The translations under genes were made by a program, and so were the position numbers. From JBDRCU01 sp043821485 (GTDB lineage Bacteria > Patescibacteriota > Minisyncoccia > 2-02-FULL-40-12 > IGHO2-01-FULL-4-A), in NCBI GenBank assembly GCA_043821485.1, contig JBDRCU010000037.1, positions 1 to 64,000 on the forward strand: a DNA stretch of 64,000 nucleotides, read 5' to 3'. Of this stretch, positions 1-8,738 are shown piece by piece; the stretch's first letter is position 1, and each line of letters begins with the position of its first letter. The notes below the pieces were generated by a model. The model was not told where the DNA came from. It made no database searches and saw nothing but the letters and a program-made list of their open reading frames with translations.

Positions 1-566
1 TTTTGTCTTGCTGCTTCATCTCCCTTGGAAACTTTCTTTGCAATTTCAACTTCTTCCTCGCCTGTAAGCAATGGGTACTTCCCTATTTCCCTCAAATACA
101 TCTGAACTGAATCGGATCCGGCTTCAAGCTGTTCAGTTTCAAGCTTCTTCTTCGCTTCCATTTCCTTATCACGTTCTTCGGTGAACACTTTACCTGTATC
201 GACAATATTAATATTTGCCCCTTCCAAACGGTCGTATAGACTCTCAAGTCCTTCAATGTCTCTCTCTATCGCAGGGAATGTATGAAGAATTTCAAGTTCG
301 GTTATAAACCCCCGAGTACGACCCTTATCAATTAATTTCAAAATTGCATTCTCGTCAACCGGAACATTGACTGTCTTTTCTTTCTTCCACTTTTTTGTTA
401 CTTTTTTAGACTTGATTACTTTCTTTTGTATAGGCTTTTTCTTGCGAACTATTTTGCGTGCTTTTTTAGGTCTTGATCCAATACGTTTCTTTACTGTTTT
501 TTTAACAGTTTTCTTTTTGGCTTTTTTCTTTTTAATTATTTTCTTCTTTTTGGTTTTCTTTTTCAT
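1..566 (-). CDS. rpoD: RNA polymerase primary sigma factor, N-terminal part (cut by window start)
   Basis: The reading frame opens with ATG at 566 and stays open to the window edge, so only about 188 residues are present. The first 65 or so residues are extremely lysine-rich. After that come a region-1.1-like segment (start VDENAILKLINKGR) and the start of region 1.2 (DSVQMYLREIGKYPLLT, then EEEVEIAKK), typical of sigma-70 family group 1. It sits 12 bp after dnaG, the classical dnaG-rpoD macromolecular synthesis order. The DNA-binding regions 2-4 lie outside the window. The lysine tail is unusual but similar basic tails occur on other proteins here. Confidence 0.9.
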   Translation of the reverse strand, partial: MKKKTKKKKIIKKKKAKKKTVKKTVKKRIGSRPKKARKIVRKKKPIQKKVIKSKKVTKKWKKEKTVNVPVDENAILKLIDKGRTRGFITELEILHTFPAIERDIEGLESLYDRLEGANINIVDTGKVFTEERDKEMEAKKKLETEQLEAGSDSVQMYLREIGKYPLLTGEEEVEIAKKVSKGDEAARQ

Positions 567-578
567 GAGTATTTAAAT

Positions 579-2381
579 CTAACGTATCTGTCCTATCTCT
601 TTGGACAACTTTGAAAATTCAATCAAGAGTATATCTATCCGCTCCTGATCTTTGCCGCGTTCAGCGGATCTAATATCATACTCCAAACCCTCGAGCTGAG
701 ATAGTATATTACGCCTCTTTATATAGTTTAGCAACTTATTGCACTCAATTTCCAGTTTTTTATCCTCAAACTCCGCCCAAAGCTCCTGGGATTTCAAATA
801 TGCAAACTCTATACTAAGTTTACCATTGTTTTCATCCTCATCTCCACTCGTAAGCTGATTAATCATATTCTTGCCATTACCAGCGTCTTTTGGATCAATC
901 CTGCGAAGAATACGTATAAATTGCGGAGACAAAAATGCCTGATATTCGCTATTTATCGTTGTACGTAAAGATGGAAGCCGCATGATAAGTCCGAGTAGAC
1001 TTTCTTCCAACATATCAAAACGTTCCTGCTCTGGCTTTTCTATTGGGGACTCATCTGATTCTTTATCTTTTGTCATTGGGATAAATTCCGAAATGGGTTT
1101 TGTGTTTGCCAATTCTTCTGAAATCACATCTTCTTTAACTCTTAAAATTTGTGCAGTTTCTCCAACCCAATGGGCCTGCTCTACTTTGCTTGCAATAGCT
1201 GCAACCATTGGAAGAATATTTTTAGTAAAAAGCTTCTTGCCATGCGCTGTCGCAATATCGAACTTATTCTTCATTTTTTCAAAATAGAATTCCAGAAATG
1301 GTTTTACTTTCTTAGCATATTCTTCCCAACCAAAATTGTGTTGCTTAATATAGTCAGCAGGATCTTTAAAATTCGGATCATCAATAGTAAGCATGTTCAC
1401 ATTAAAACCATGCGCAAGAGCAAGGCCGACTCCGCGCTCCCCCGCTGCATCTCCTGCATCATCTGTATCAAAACATAAATCTAAAGTATCAGTATATCGT
1501 TTAATTATTCTCAAATGTCCGTCGGTAAGCGCAGTACCGGAAGAAGCAACAACGTTATTCACTCCAACCTGATGCGACATAATTACATCTGTATTGCCTT
1601 CAACAACAATGCATCTATTGCTTCGCCTAATATCCAGTCTTGCTTTATCTAAACCATAAAGGATCCTGCTCTTATCATATATTGCAGTCTGCGGAGTGTT
1701 TACATATTTACCAACGTCTTCTTTCTTGGCTAACCTGCCAAATACTCGTCCGGTAAATCCAACCACCTGTCCATTGGCGTCTGCAATTGGAAACATGATT
1801 CTAGATCTAAATCTATCGAACACGCCTGTGCCATTATCTTTCTTAATTAACAATCCTGCATCTTCGATCTCTTTGTTCTCATACTTACGTGCAAGAAATG
1901 TACTTAATCCGTCCCAGACGTCCGGCGCATAGCCGAGTCGGAAGCGTTTGATTGAGTCTTCGGTTATTCCACGGTCTTTAAGATACTTCGACGCCTGTGC
2001 CCCTGCATTCGACCCCTCCAATTGTTTTTCGAAAAACTTCGTAGCAAGTTCATTAATTTCATATAGTTTTGCCTTTTGATCACGATGTTCGCGAGGAATA
2101 TATGAAAGTTCAATACCAGCTCGTCCTGCAAGAGTTCGAAGTGCTTCAGGAAATTCAACTCCTTCGATTTGTTTTACAAATTCAAAAATATCTCCACCGA
2201 GATTACACCCAAAACAATGCCAAATCTGTCTTTCTGGAGAAACAAAAAACGAGGCACTTTTCTCGTTATGAAATGGGCATGGGGCTTTGAAATTAACCCC
2301 TGCTTTCTTTAGTCTTAGATATCCCCCAATCAGATCAACGACATCTACTCTGTCCTTAATTTTAGAAACATTGTCTTCCAT
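579..2381 (-). CDS. dnaG: DNA primase
   Basis: Synthesises RNA primers at the replication fork. The N-terminal zinc finger is visible as CPFH and CFGC (Cys/His-Cys-Cys spacing), followed by the primase core and a Toprim domain with VVEGNTDV and CFDTDDAGD acidic motifs. About 600 residues is the usual length. The start is uncertain: GTG at 2408 and ATG at 2393 are in frame, but ATG at 2381 has AGGGA just upstream and gives the usual short N-terminus before VSKIKDRVDVVDLI. rpoD follows directly on the same strand. Confidence 0.95.
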   Translation of the reverse strand: MEDNVSKIKDRVDVVDLIGGYLRLKKAGVNFKAPCPFHNEKSASFFVSPERQIWHCFGCNLGGDIFEFVKQIEGVEFPEALRTLAGRAGIELSYIPREHRDQKAKLYEINELATKFFEKQLEGSNAGAQASKYLKDRGITEDSIKRFRLGYAPDVWDGLSTFLARKYENKEIEDAGLLIKKDNGTGVFDRFRSRIMFPIADANGQVVGFTGRVFGRLAKKEDVGKYVNTPQTAIYDKSRILYGLDKARLDIRRSNRCIVVEGNTDVIMSHQVGVNNVVASSGTALTDGHLRIIKRYTDTLDLCFDTDDAGDAAGERGVGLALAHGFNVNMLTIDDPNFKDPADYIKQHNFGWEEYAKKVKPFLEFYFEKMKNKFDIATAHGKKLFTKNILPMVAAIASKVEQAHWVGETAQILRVKEDVISEELANTKPISEFIPMTKDKESDESPIEKPEQERFDMLEESLLGLIMRLPSLRTTINSEYQAFLSPQFIRILRRIDPKDAGNGKNMINQLTSGDEDENNGKLSIEFAYLKSQELWAEFEDKKLEIECNKLLNYIKRRNILSQLEGLEYDIRSAERGKDQERIDILLIEFSKLSKEIGQIR

Positions 2382-2444
2382 GAGTTCCCTCATTCTTGCA
2401 GAAAACACCTAATTATTCAAATATTATATTGGCCCATAAAACAT

Positions 2445-2476
2445 CGGACCCCGAATCCCAACAAGGAATCGGGGCC
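2445..2476 (-). terminator. Intrinsic terminator of the 2476-2775 gene
   Basis: Stem CCCCGATTCC / GGATTCGGGG (one mismatch) around a short loop, read on the minus strand, followed by TCCGATGTTTTAT. It starts right at the stop codon of the small gene. Confidence 0.65.
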
Positions 2477-2775
2477 TATTTCAACATTTCAAGAGCTTGC
2501 TGACAGGATATCTCCAAGAAACACTTGCTTAGCTTCTTTTCGATAAACCGCCATTTACTCAGCCCTGCCTTGAATTCCTCTTCTGTAATACCGAGGAAGA
2601 GGACAAATCTCACAGACTCAACAGGACACAACAGAGGGCTGTATATGAAAAGTCCTTCTCCCGAAAAATGGTCGAGTGGATATCCACCGCCTGAACCTTC
2701 CAAATAGTCAGAGAATATCACCTTGACGACCCTGACTGCATCATCGCACACAGAGAACTCGCTTCCCTCTCGCAT
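2476..2775 (-). CDS. Small acidic accessory protein of unknown function
   Basis: A 99-residue protein that I do not recognise. It is soluble-looking, with no signal or membrane segment, and ends in a helical stretch (KWRFIEKKLSKCFLEI). Translation is well supported by AAAGGAG seven to eight bases before the ATG, in contrast to most core genes here, and by a terminator at its stop. Base composition is visibly richer in G+C than dnaG. It lies between dnaG and a second small gene, and is bracketed by a 15-bp direct repeat. A loose resemblance of the GITEEEF segment to Suppressor-of-fused-like proteins is too weak to use. Confidence 0.7.
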   Translation of the reverse strand: MREGSEFSVCDDAVRVVKVIFSDYLEGSGGGYPLDHFSGEGLFIYSPLLCPVESVRFVLFLGITEEEFKAGLSKWRFIEKKLSKCFLEISCQQALEMLK

Positions 2776-2863
2776 ACGCTACTCCTTTTCGACTCAAATC
2801 ACTACAACATGATTAAATCACTTTTTACAAAAAATGCCTAATTATTCAAATGAATCTCCCAAA

Positions 2864-2902
2864 AAGCCGAAAGCCCCGTCAAACGCGTAGCGTTGAGGGG
2901 CT
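2864..2902 (-). terminator. Strong intrinsic terminator after the 2946-3290 gene
   Basis: Long perfect hairpin: AGCCCC plus TCAACGC arm pairs with GCGTTTGA plus GGGGCT around a three-base loop (2872-2902), then TTCGGCTTTTT on the minus strand. A second hairpin, CCTGCGAT / ATCGCAGG at 2917-2940, lies between it and the stop codon. Confidence 0.8.
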
Positions 2903-2945
2903 CCGGGTACTGTTAGCCTGCGATTCTCCTAGATCGCAGGATTTG

Positions 2946-3290
2946 TCAGATATGCCGCGGAGGGCCATTCGGTGGTGGTTGCAACGGAGAAACCGTTCCC
3001 GGCTCCCAGTCGAAATCCAAATCCTCAAAGTAAGCCTGGGTCTTCGGAGCCCAGACATTAATCACCTTGCATGCTTTGATCACCTGTAAGATGAGTCCCC
3101 TCCGGAATCCTTTTGGATCCCAGTAGATCAGGCTCATCAGGGAACAAATACATGCTATTATCAGAGATCCGTAGACTTGGATCATGGGCCACGCAATGGC
3201 CACCATCCGAAAACCAGCCGAGACCAACGCCACCAGTCCCAAAACGAAAAAACCGATGGCAAAAATTTTGGAAGTTGTCTCTTTCTTCAT
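2946..3290 (-). CDS. Small two-helix membrane protein, unknown function
   Basis: 114 residues from ATG at 3290, chosen over upstream starts because GGAGGAGGA lies 8 bases before it. A promoter TTGATT-16-TATTAT lies further upstream (minus strand, about 3309-3336). Residues about 8-50 form two membrane-spanning segments (IFAIGFFVLGLVALVSAGF and VYGSLIIACICSLMSLIYW); the C-terminal half is soluble and proline-rich at the end. No family recognised. It is a single-gene unit with its own strong terminator, placed between the fusA terminator and another small gene. Confidence 0.75.
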   Translation of the reverse strand: MKKETTSKIFAIGFFVLGLVALVSAGFRMVAIAWPMIQVYGSLIIACICSLMSLIYWDPKGFRRGLILQVIKACKVINVWAPKTQAYFEDLDFDWEPGTVSPLQPPPNGPPRHI

Positions 3291-3356
3291 CTGATTCTTC
3301 CTCCTCCGAAAAGATAATATATCATTACACATTTTAATCAATTTGTCAATTATATT

Positions 3357-3386
3357 AAAACCGCCCTCGTTTATGAGAGTGGTTTT
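3357..3386 (-). terminator. Terminator of the str operon
   Basis: AAAACCACTCTC pairs with GAGGGCGGTTTT around a six-base loop just after the fusA stop, ending in T residues on the minus strand. Confidence 0.7.
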
Positions 3387-3408
3387 ACAAAAATCTTTAA
3401 TTTAATAT

Positions 3409-5517
3409 CTACCTCTTCCCTTCTGAAATCTCCTCAGCTATATTCCTCGGCACTTCTTCATAGTGTGCAAACTCCATTGTGCTTGTTGCACGTCCTTGAG
3501 TTAAAGATCGAAGTGTAGTTGTATATCCAAACATTTCAGAAAGCGGAACCTTTGCATCAATGACTTTAAGTTTGAGTACTTCTCTGTCTGTCATCTGCTC
3601 AATGCGTCCGCGTCGTGAATTGAGGTCGCCTGTAATTTCTCCTAGAAAATCTTCAGGAACAATGACTTCTACTTTCATTATTGGTTCAAGTATAATTGGT
3701 TTTGCTTTATGAGTTGCAGCCTGGAATGCCATTATAGCTGCCATCTTAAATGCTACTTCAGAAGAGTCTACGTCATGATATGTACCGTCATAAACCGTTG
3801 CTTTAATATCAACCATTGGATATCCAGCAATCACACCCTTATCCATGGCTTCTTTGACTCCCTTTTCTACTGCCGGGACATATTCCTGCGGTATAGTTCC
3901 TCCTTTTATTGCATTAGCAAATTCAAATCCTTTGCCAGCTTCCTGCGGTTCGATTCGCAATAGTACATGTCCGTACTGACCGCGTCCTCCTGATTGCTTA
4001 ATATATTTGCCTTCTGCTTCAGCCATCGTCTTAATTGTTTCCTTGTAAGCAACCTGAGGCTTGCCAATATTTGCTTCTACTTTAAATTCTCTCTTCATAC
4101 GGTCAACAATAATATCTAAATGCAACTCGCCCATACCGGAAATTATAGTCTCTCCTGTTTCCTGATCTGTGCGAACCTTAAAACTTGGATCTTCCTGCGT
4201 GAGCTTACTCAAAGCAACGCCCATCTTTTCCTGGTCTGCTTTGGTCTTTGGCTCAATGCGTTGCGAAATAACCGGATCTGGGAAAACAATATTTTCTAAA
4301 ATTATTGGATTGTCAGGATCGCAAAGAGTATCTCCTGTTTTTGTTCCTTTTAAACCTACTGCTGCTGCGATATTCCCTGCAAATACTTCTTTTACTTCTT
4401 CACGGTCATTAGATCTCATTCTTACTATCCTGCTGATACGTTCCTGCTTGCCTGTTGTAGCATTCATAACATAGGTGCCTGAACTCAATTGGCCTGAATA
4501 AACTCTAAAAAATGTAAGCTGTCCTACAAAAGGATCCGTTGCAACCTTAAATGCAAGCGAGCTGAATGGTTCGGATTCTTCCGGCTTGCGTTCAATCTCT
4601 TCTTCTGTATTAAAATCTATGCCTTTAATCGGGGGCAATTCTACAGGAGACGGCAAGTAATCAAGAACTCCATCGAGCAATGGCTGTACTCCTTTATTCT
4701 TCAATGCTGATCCTGTAAATACAGGCACAAGCTTATTATCAATTGTTGCTTTGCGTAGTATTTCTCTTAATTTCTCAAGCGGCGGTTCTTTACCTTCAAG
4801 ATATTGAGCCATAGCCTCATCATCATGTTCAACTATTTTTTCAATAAGTTCTGCTCTTACTTCTTCTGCTTTTTTCTTTAAATCCTCCGAAGGAATGCCT
4901 CCTTCAACCATTTTCTCACCGAACTTGCCTTCAAATGATTGATATTTCATTGTAAGCAAATCAACAACTCCTTTGAAATTATCTTCTTCCCCGTCAGGAA
5001 TTTGTACTGCTACTGCATTGGGAGTTAAACGATCTAAAATTGATTTGAATGATCTATCGAAAGATGCGCCGGTTCTATCTAATTTATTTATGAAACAAAC
5101 TCTCGGAACTTTGTATTTCTCTGCCTGGCGCCATACTGTTTCTGATTGAGGTTCTACTCCTGCAACGCCATCAAATACTACGACACCGCCGTCTAATACA
5201 CGCAGAGATCGTTCGACCTCAACTGTAAAATCAACGTGACCAGGCGTGTCAATAATATTTATTCTATATTTATTGTCCTCATTAGTTTCCTTATCGCTTC
5301 TGTGCCAATAGGTTGTGATTGCAGCTGAAGTAATAGTAATGCCTCGTTCCTGTTCCTGTTCCATCCAGTCCATTATTGCTGCTCCTTCATGCACCTCGCC
5401 TATCTTATGCGAGATACCAGTATAAAACAAAATACGCTCTGAAACAGTTGTCTTCCCTGCATCAATGTGAGCGATGATTCCTATATTTCTAATTTTTTCT
5501 ATTGAAAAGTCTGCCAT
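3409..5517 (-). CDS. fusA: Translation elongation factor G
   Basis: GTPase that drives ribosome translocation. Visible G motifs: AHIDAGKTT (G1), DTPGHVDF (G3) and NKLD (G4), followed by domains II-V with the typical GRGQYGHV segment in domain IV. 702 residues from ATG at 5517, the usual length. That start is chosen because it lies one base after the rpsG stop; the longer frame to 5562 overlaps rpsG. Third gene of the str operon; no tuf follows, transcription stops at a terminator. Confidence 0.98.
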   Translation of the reverse strand: MADFSIEKIRNIGIIAHIDAGKTTVSERILFYTGISHKIGEVHEGAAIMDWMEQEQERGITITSAAITTYWHRSDKETNEDNKYRINIIDTPGHVDFTVEVERSLRVLDGGVVVFDGVAGVEPQSETVWRQAEKYKVPRVCFINKLDRTGASFDRSFKSILDRLTPNAVAVQIPDGEEDNFKGVVDLLTMKYQSFEGKFGEKMVEGGIPSEDLKKKAEEVRAELIEKIVEHDDEAMAQYLEGKEPPLEKLREILRKATIDNKLVPVFTGSALKNKGVQPLLDGVLDYLPSPVELPPIKGIDFNTEEEIERKPEESEPFSSLAFKVATDPFVGQLTFFRVYSGQLSSGTYVMNATTGKQERISRIVRMRSNDREEVKEVFAGNIAAAVGLKGTKTGDTLCDPDNPIILENIVFPDPVISQRIEPKTKADQEKMGVALSKLTQEDPSFKVRTDQETGETIISGMGELHLDIIVDRMKREFKVEANIGKPQVAYKETIKTMAEAEGKYIKQSGGRGQYGHVLLRIEPQEAGKGFEFANAIKGGTIPQEYVPAVEKGVKEAMDKGVIAGYPMVDIKATVYDGTYHDVDSSEVAFKMAAIMAFQAATHKAKPIILEPIMKVEVIVPEDFLGEITGDLNSRRGRIEQMTDREVLKLKVIDAKVPLSEMFGYTTTLRSLTQGRATSTMEFAHYEEVPRNIAEEISEGKR

Positions 5518-5518
5518 G

Positions 5519-5995
5519 TTATCTGCTTCCCCATGCGAAGTGAGCGAATGCCTTATTGGCATCAGCCATGCGATGGATATCGCTTCGTTTCTTTATGGCA
5601 GTACCTTCATTATTGTAAGCTCCAAGCATTTCAGTATATAGCCTTTCTGCCATTGGCTTACCTTTTGCCTTACGTGCTGCATCAACTATCCATCTGAATG
5701 CAAGTGTAACTTTACGATCTGTTTTTACTTCATGCGGTACCTGATAGTTAGCGCCTCCGACACGACGGGAACGTAATTCAACCTGTGGTCCGGCATTAGT
5801 AATAATCACTTCCAATATTTCAAGTGCAGGCTTCTTTGTTTGCTTCTCAAGACGCTCAAATGTAGAATATACAATCTTTTCTGCAATCGTCTTTTTACCG
5901 CTGTGCATTATTTGATTAATCAAACGCGAAACAAGCAATGAATTGTATTTGCGATCCGGCTTAGCTACTATTTTTTTCTTTATCTTTTTCCTCAT
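5519..5995 (-). CDS. rpsG: 30S ribosomal protein S7
   Basis: Binds the 3' major domain of 16S rRNA and nucleates the small-subunit head. 158 residues with the conserved core (SRLINQIMHSGKKTIAEKIV, then VRSRRVGGANYQVP-like and the ending AFAHFAWGSR). A basic N-terminus (RKKIKKKIVAKPDRK) is typical. Lies 4 bp after rpsL and 1 bp before fusA, so translation is probably coupled. Confidence 0.98.
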   Translation of the reverse strand: MRKKIKKKIVAKPDRKYNSLLVSRLINQIMHSGKKTIAEKIVYSTFERLEKQTKKPALEILEVIITNAGPQVELRSRRVGGANYQVPHEVKTDRKVTLAFRWIVDAARKAKGKPMAERLYTEMLGAYNNEGTAIKKRSDIHRMADANKAFAHFAWGSR

Positions 5996-5999
5996 CTTA

Positions 6000-6461
6000 T
6001 TATGCTTCTGGTGTTACTGCTGGGGCTGGCGCAGATGATGCAACCTTTCCTCCTTTTGTTCTCTTAACTCCATATTTACTGCGCTTCTGATTGCGTTTTA
6101 GAACTCCTTCTGTATCAAGTACTCCGCGAACAACATGATAACCGACACCAACCAAATCCTTTACCCTGCCTCCTCTAATCACAACAACAGAGTGCTCCTG
6201 TAAATTATGTCCTTCTCCGGGAATATATGCGGTAACTTCTTGTCCATTTGTGAGTCTGACACGAGCTATTTTTCTTAAAGCAGAGTTTGGTTTCTTTGGA
6301 GTCATTGTTTTTACTTGAAGACAGACACCGCGCTTGAATGGCGAATTAGTTTTCTTCGGACGATTTTTTAGTGTATTAAAAGTCATACCTAAAGCAGGAC
6401 CATTTTTCTTGCCTTTCATCTTCTTTCTTGAACCTCTTAATAGTTGATTTACTGTTGGCAT
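6000..6461 (-). CDS. rpsL: 30S ribosomal protein S12
   Basis: Decoding-centre protein. MPTVNQLLRGSRKK start, the invariant TPKKPNSALRKIARVRL loop and PGEGHNLQEHSVVVIRGG are all present. 153 residues, slightly long because of a short alanine/proline-rich C-terminal tail. First gene of the str operon, with a promoter and a leader hairpin upstream; no SD is seen before the ATG. Confidence 0.98.
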   Translation of the reverse strand: MPTVNQLLRGSRKKMKGKKNGPALGMTFNTLKNRPKKTNSPFKRGVCLQVKTMTPKKPNSALRKIARVRLTNGQEVTAYIPGEGHNLQEHSVVVIRGGRVKDLVGVGYHVVRGVLDTEGVLKRNQKRSKYGVKRTKGGKVASSAPAPAVTPEA

Positions 6462-6510
6462 GTATTGCTACTTTATTAGATCTAAATAGAACTTAAAACG
6501 TATAGAAAAG

Positions 6511-6582
6511 CCGTAGAACCCTACGACTAATAGTCTATCAGATCAGTTGAATAATACTACACTTTTTTCAAATATCGGTCAA
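6511..6582 (-). promoter_or_regulatory. str operon promoter and leader hairpin
   Basis: Minus strand: -35 TTGACC (6582-6577), 17-bp spacer, -10 TAGTAT (6559-6554). The roughly 85-nt leader contains CGTAG-GGTT-CTACG (6525-6512) followed by GCTTTTCT, which resembles an intrinsic terminator and could act as an attenuator for ribosomal protein expression. The promoter is clear; attenuation is inference. Confidence 0.65.
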
Positions 6583-6585
6583 GTT

Positions 6586-7194
6586 CTAAAACAATGCCAA
6601 TGCTACAAATGCTTGGCCAACTATTATATCGTAAAAGAATCTTGCGATTGGGCTAAGTATGACGAAAGCTATCAAAAGCGCTATTAGTATTCCTACTATA
6701 GAAAGTTTTGAAATCGAATAATATGCCTTTGGAAAAAGATCTATCAAAAGCTTTGATCCATCCAGCGGAGGCACTGGAATCAAATTAAAAAATCCTAGAA
6801 TCAAATTTATATACACTACCCAAGACAGGGTTACGAACAGTTCCGGGCTGACAGGGATAAATCGAAGCAATAGTCCAAAAAGTATAGCAATTACGAAATT
6901 TGCTGCTGGTCCTGCAAAAGCTACCTTTGTTGAACCAAATTTCTGATCACTAAGATTGTATGGATTATATGGGACTGGTTTAGCATAACCTATGAATATT
7001 CCTCCAGTCATCAGCAAAAAAAGCGGAAGGATAACAGTCCCGAATGTATCAATGTGCTTAAGCGGATTAAGGGTAAGCCGTCCCTGATCTTTTGCAGTTG
7101 TATCTCCCAATTGATAAGCAGCCCATCCATGCATGAACTCATGAAACACTGCAGAAAGAATTATTACTAAATAGAGAAATAGTCCGAAGGCCAT
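6586..7194 (-). CDS. Site-2-protease-like M50 zinc metallopeptidase (rhomboid-independent, integral membrane)
   Basis: 202-residue intramembrane protease. The zinc-binding HEFMH motif lies near residue 18 and the third ligand motif NLIPVPPLDGSK near residue 140, embedded in about five hydrophobic segments. No PDZ domain, so it belongs to the short SpoIVFB/YwhC-like group rather than RseP. It stands alone, divergent from rpmB, and ends toward the rpsL promoter. Substrate unknown; an ECF sigma/anti-sigma pair exists elsewhere in the window but no link is shown. Confidence 0.9.
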   Translation of the reverse strand: MAFGLFLYLVIILSAVFHEFMHGWAAYQLGDTTAKDQGRLTLNPLKHIDTFGTVILPLFLLMTGGIFIGYAKPVPYNPYNLSDQKFGSTKVAFAGPAANFVIAILFGLLLRFIPVSPELFVTLSWVVYINLILGFFNLIPVPPLDGSKLLIDLFPKAYYSISKLSIVGILIALLIAFVILSPIARFFYDIIVGQAFVALALF

Positions 7195-7210
7195 AATAGA
7201 TTATTTTGTC

Positions 7211-7239
7211 TTGTAAAAATAACATCTATATGCTATTCT
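7211..7239 (+). promoter_or_regulatory. rpmB promoter
   Basis: TTGTAA (7211-7216), 17-bp spacer ending in TGC, TATTCT (7234-7239): an extended -10 promoter 33 bp before the rpmB ATG, lying in the divergent gap with the M50 gene. Confidence 0.6.
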
Positions 7240-7272
7240 GTCCATTATCAGAAGATATTTAAATCAATTTTC

Positions 7273-7530
7273 ATGGCAACCAGATGTCTAGAATGCGGTA
7301 AAAGACCAATGATGGCTAATAAGCGCAAATTATTGCGTGGTCATTATAATGTTGTAGACAGATACAAGAAACTTCCAAATCTGCAATGGTTTAGAGTTGA
7401 TGGCAAGAGAATCAAAATCTGCACATCCTGCATTAAAGCAAAATCCAAAACACCCAAGGTTAAGGGATCCAAATCAAAAACCAAAGGAAAACCCAAAACT
7501 AAAAAAGCACCTAAGACTAAGAAAAAATAG
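7273..7530 (+). CDS. rpmB: 50S ribosomal protein L28
   Basis: 85 residues. CLECGKRP and CTSC form the paired CxxC zinc knuckles of C+ L28 proteins, and KLPNLQWFRVDGKRIKICTSC matches the conserved core. The last 30 residues are an extra lysine/proline tail not found in the usual 60-odd residue form. Single gene with its own promoter, convergent with murB (5 bp apart). Confidence 0.93.
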   Translation: MATRCLECGKRPMMANKRKLLRGHYNVVDRYKKLPNLQWFRVDGKRIKICTSCIKAKSKTPKVKGSKSKTKGKPKTKKAPKTKKK

Positions 7531-7535
7531 TTTCG

Positions 7536-8696
7536 TTACAAAGCGAAATACTCCTTCAGTTCCTCCTCCCCGAACCCAACTAATTCCGGTTCTGGCTCAA
7601 CAATCATGCCAGTTTTTTTATGTACAAGCTGTCTAACTTTTTTAAATAAATTCATTACATCATCTGCAGTAGCATTGCCTATATTAAGAATACATATAAC
7701 TTGCTTCTCCGAAATCATTGCATCCCCCACTTTAGTTCCCTTGAGCCCCATCACTCTATCGAGAATAAAAGCGATCGGAATTTTAATCTCTTTTTTCCGT
7801 GCGCTGTCATTAACACCTGTTTGTGACTTATAAAAATCTTCAACTTTAGAAAATCTATTACGAAGTTCAACCAGTCCTTTTGCCGACTCACTCCCATAAT
7901 TCTTTTCTACATTAGAATGTAATTCTTCGAATTCTTTATCTGTTAATAATAAATTTCTAAAAAACGATCCTGCACTCCAATGCTCAACTGGATCTTGATC
8001 TTTACCTTTGCGAATCTCTATTATTGCTTCACGAATTTCGGAAAGTGTAATTGTAGAATGATCTCGCCCTTCAAACCATTTCATGACATCTGGATAGATT
8101 ATTACTGGTTTACATTTCTTACTAAGTTTAAGTATTACTGACAAAACCACATACTTCCCCTTCTCTGTTGTATTAAAAATACTTCTGCGATAACCAAATT
8201 CACATTCTTTATTTAATAATGTTTTAATTGAATTATCTTGTGTATCAAAAACTTCAACCGCCTGAATAATATTACTTGCATCATGTCCGTAACAATTAAC
8301 ATTCTGTACTGCAAGACCAGCCATTAAACCCGGGACAAAAGATAAATTCTCCATACCACATAACCCTTGCTCAACCGTCCAGCCGACTATATCATCCAAG
8401 CTCTCACCAGAAGCAGTTTTTAGAGTTACTGCTTGATCATCTTCATTAAGAATCTCCCTCCCTTTCAAACTCGGCTTTATAACCAAACCGTCAAAACCTT
8501 TATCACTGAACAAAATATTACTGCCTCCTCCAATGATATATATAGATACTCCCTTGTCTTTTGCAAAATCCAATGCGGATACCAGCTCATCCTGTGAAGA
8601 AACCTCCATAAAATAACGTGCAGGACCGCCTATATGAAAGGTCGTTAAATCTTTAAGCGGGTAGTTTTCTTTAATTTTTGAGGATATATCAATCAT
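7536..8696 (-). CDS. murB: UDP-N-acetylenolpyruvoylglucosamine reductase
   Basis: FAD-dependent reduction step of UDP-MurNAc synthesis. FAD-binding FHIGGPARYFMEV and IIGGGSNILFSD, the catalytic serine in SAGSFFRNL, and the C-terminal glutamate in VEPEPELVGFG are present. 386 residues from ATG at 8696; this start is preferred to 8738 because an extended -10 (TGTTAGTAT) ends 7 bases before it, so the message would be nearly leaderless. A large insertion between the FAD and substrate domains makes it longer than type II MurB. Confidence 0.95.
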   Translation of the reverse strand: MIDISSKIKENYPLKDLTTFHIGGPARYFMEVSSQDELVSALDFAKDKGVSIYIIGGGSNILFSDKGFDGLVIKPSLKGREILNEDDQAVTLKTASGESLDDIVGWTVEQGLCGMENLSFVPGLMAGLAVQNVNCYGHDASNIIQAVEVFDTQDNSIKTLLNKECEFGYRRSIFNTTEKGKYVVLSVILKLSKKCKPVIIYPDVMKWFEGRDHSTITLSEIREAIIEIRKGKDQDPVEHWSAGSFFRNLLLTDKEFEELHSNVEKNYGSESAKGLVELRNRFSKVEDFYKSQTGVNDSARKKEIKIPIAFILDRVMGLKGTKVGDAMISEKQVICILNIGNATADDVMNLFKKVRQLVHKKTGMIVEPEPELVGFGEEELKEYFAL

Positions 8697-8703
8697 TGAA
8701 TAG

Positions 8704-8712
8704 ATACTAACA
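8704..8712 (-). promoter_or_regulatory. Extended -10 of murB, almost adjacent to the start codon
   Basis: TGTTAGTAT on the minus strand; the TAGTAT hexamer ends 7 bases before ATG 8696. Predicts a leader of zero to one base. Confidence 0.5.
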
Positions 8713-8738
8713 CGGAATTTCATTCTATAAAACGTCAA

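Larger units (their letters stand above)
2408..2851. repeat. 15-bp direct repeat bracketing a small-gene unit
   Basis: CCTAATTATTCAAAT occurs at 2408-2422 and again at 2837-2851. The two copies bracket one complete unit: the region upstream of a small gene, its SD, the gene at 2476-2775 and its terminator. The first copy also abuts the 5' end of dnaG. A perfect 15-bp match at both edges is unlikely by chance and looks like a target duplication or a recombination scar. Confidence 0.7.
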
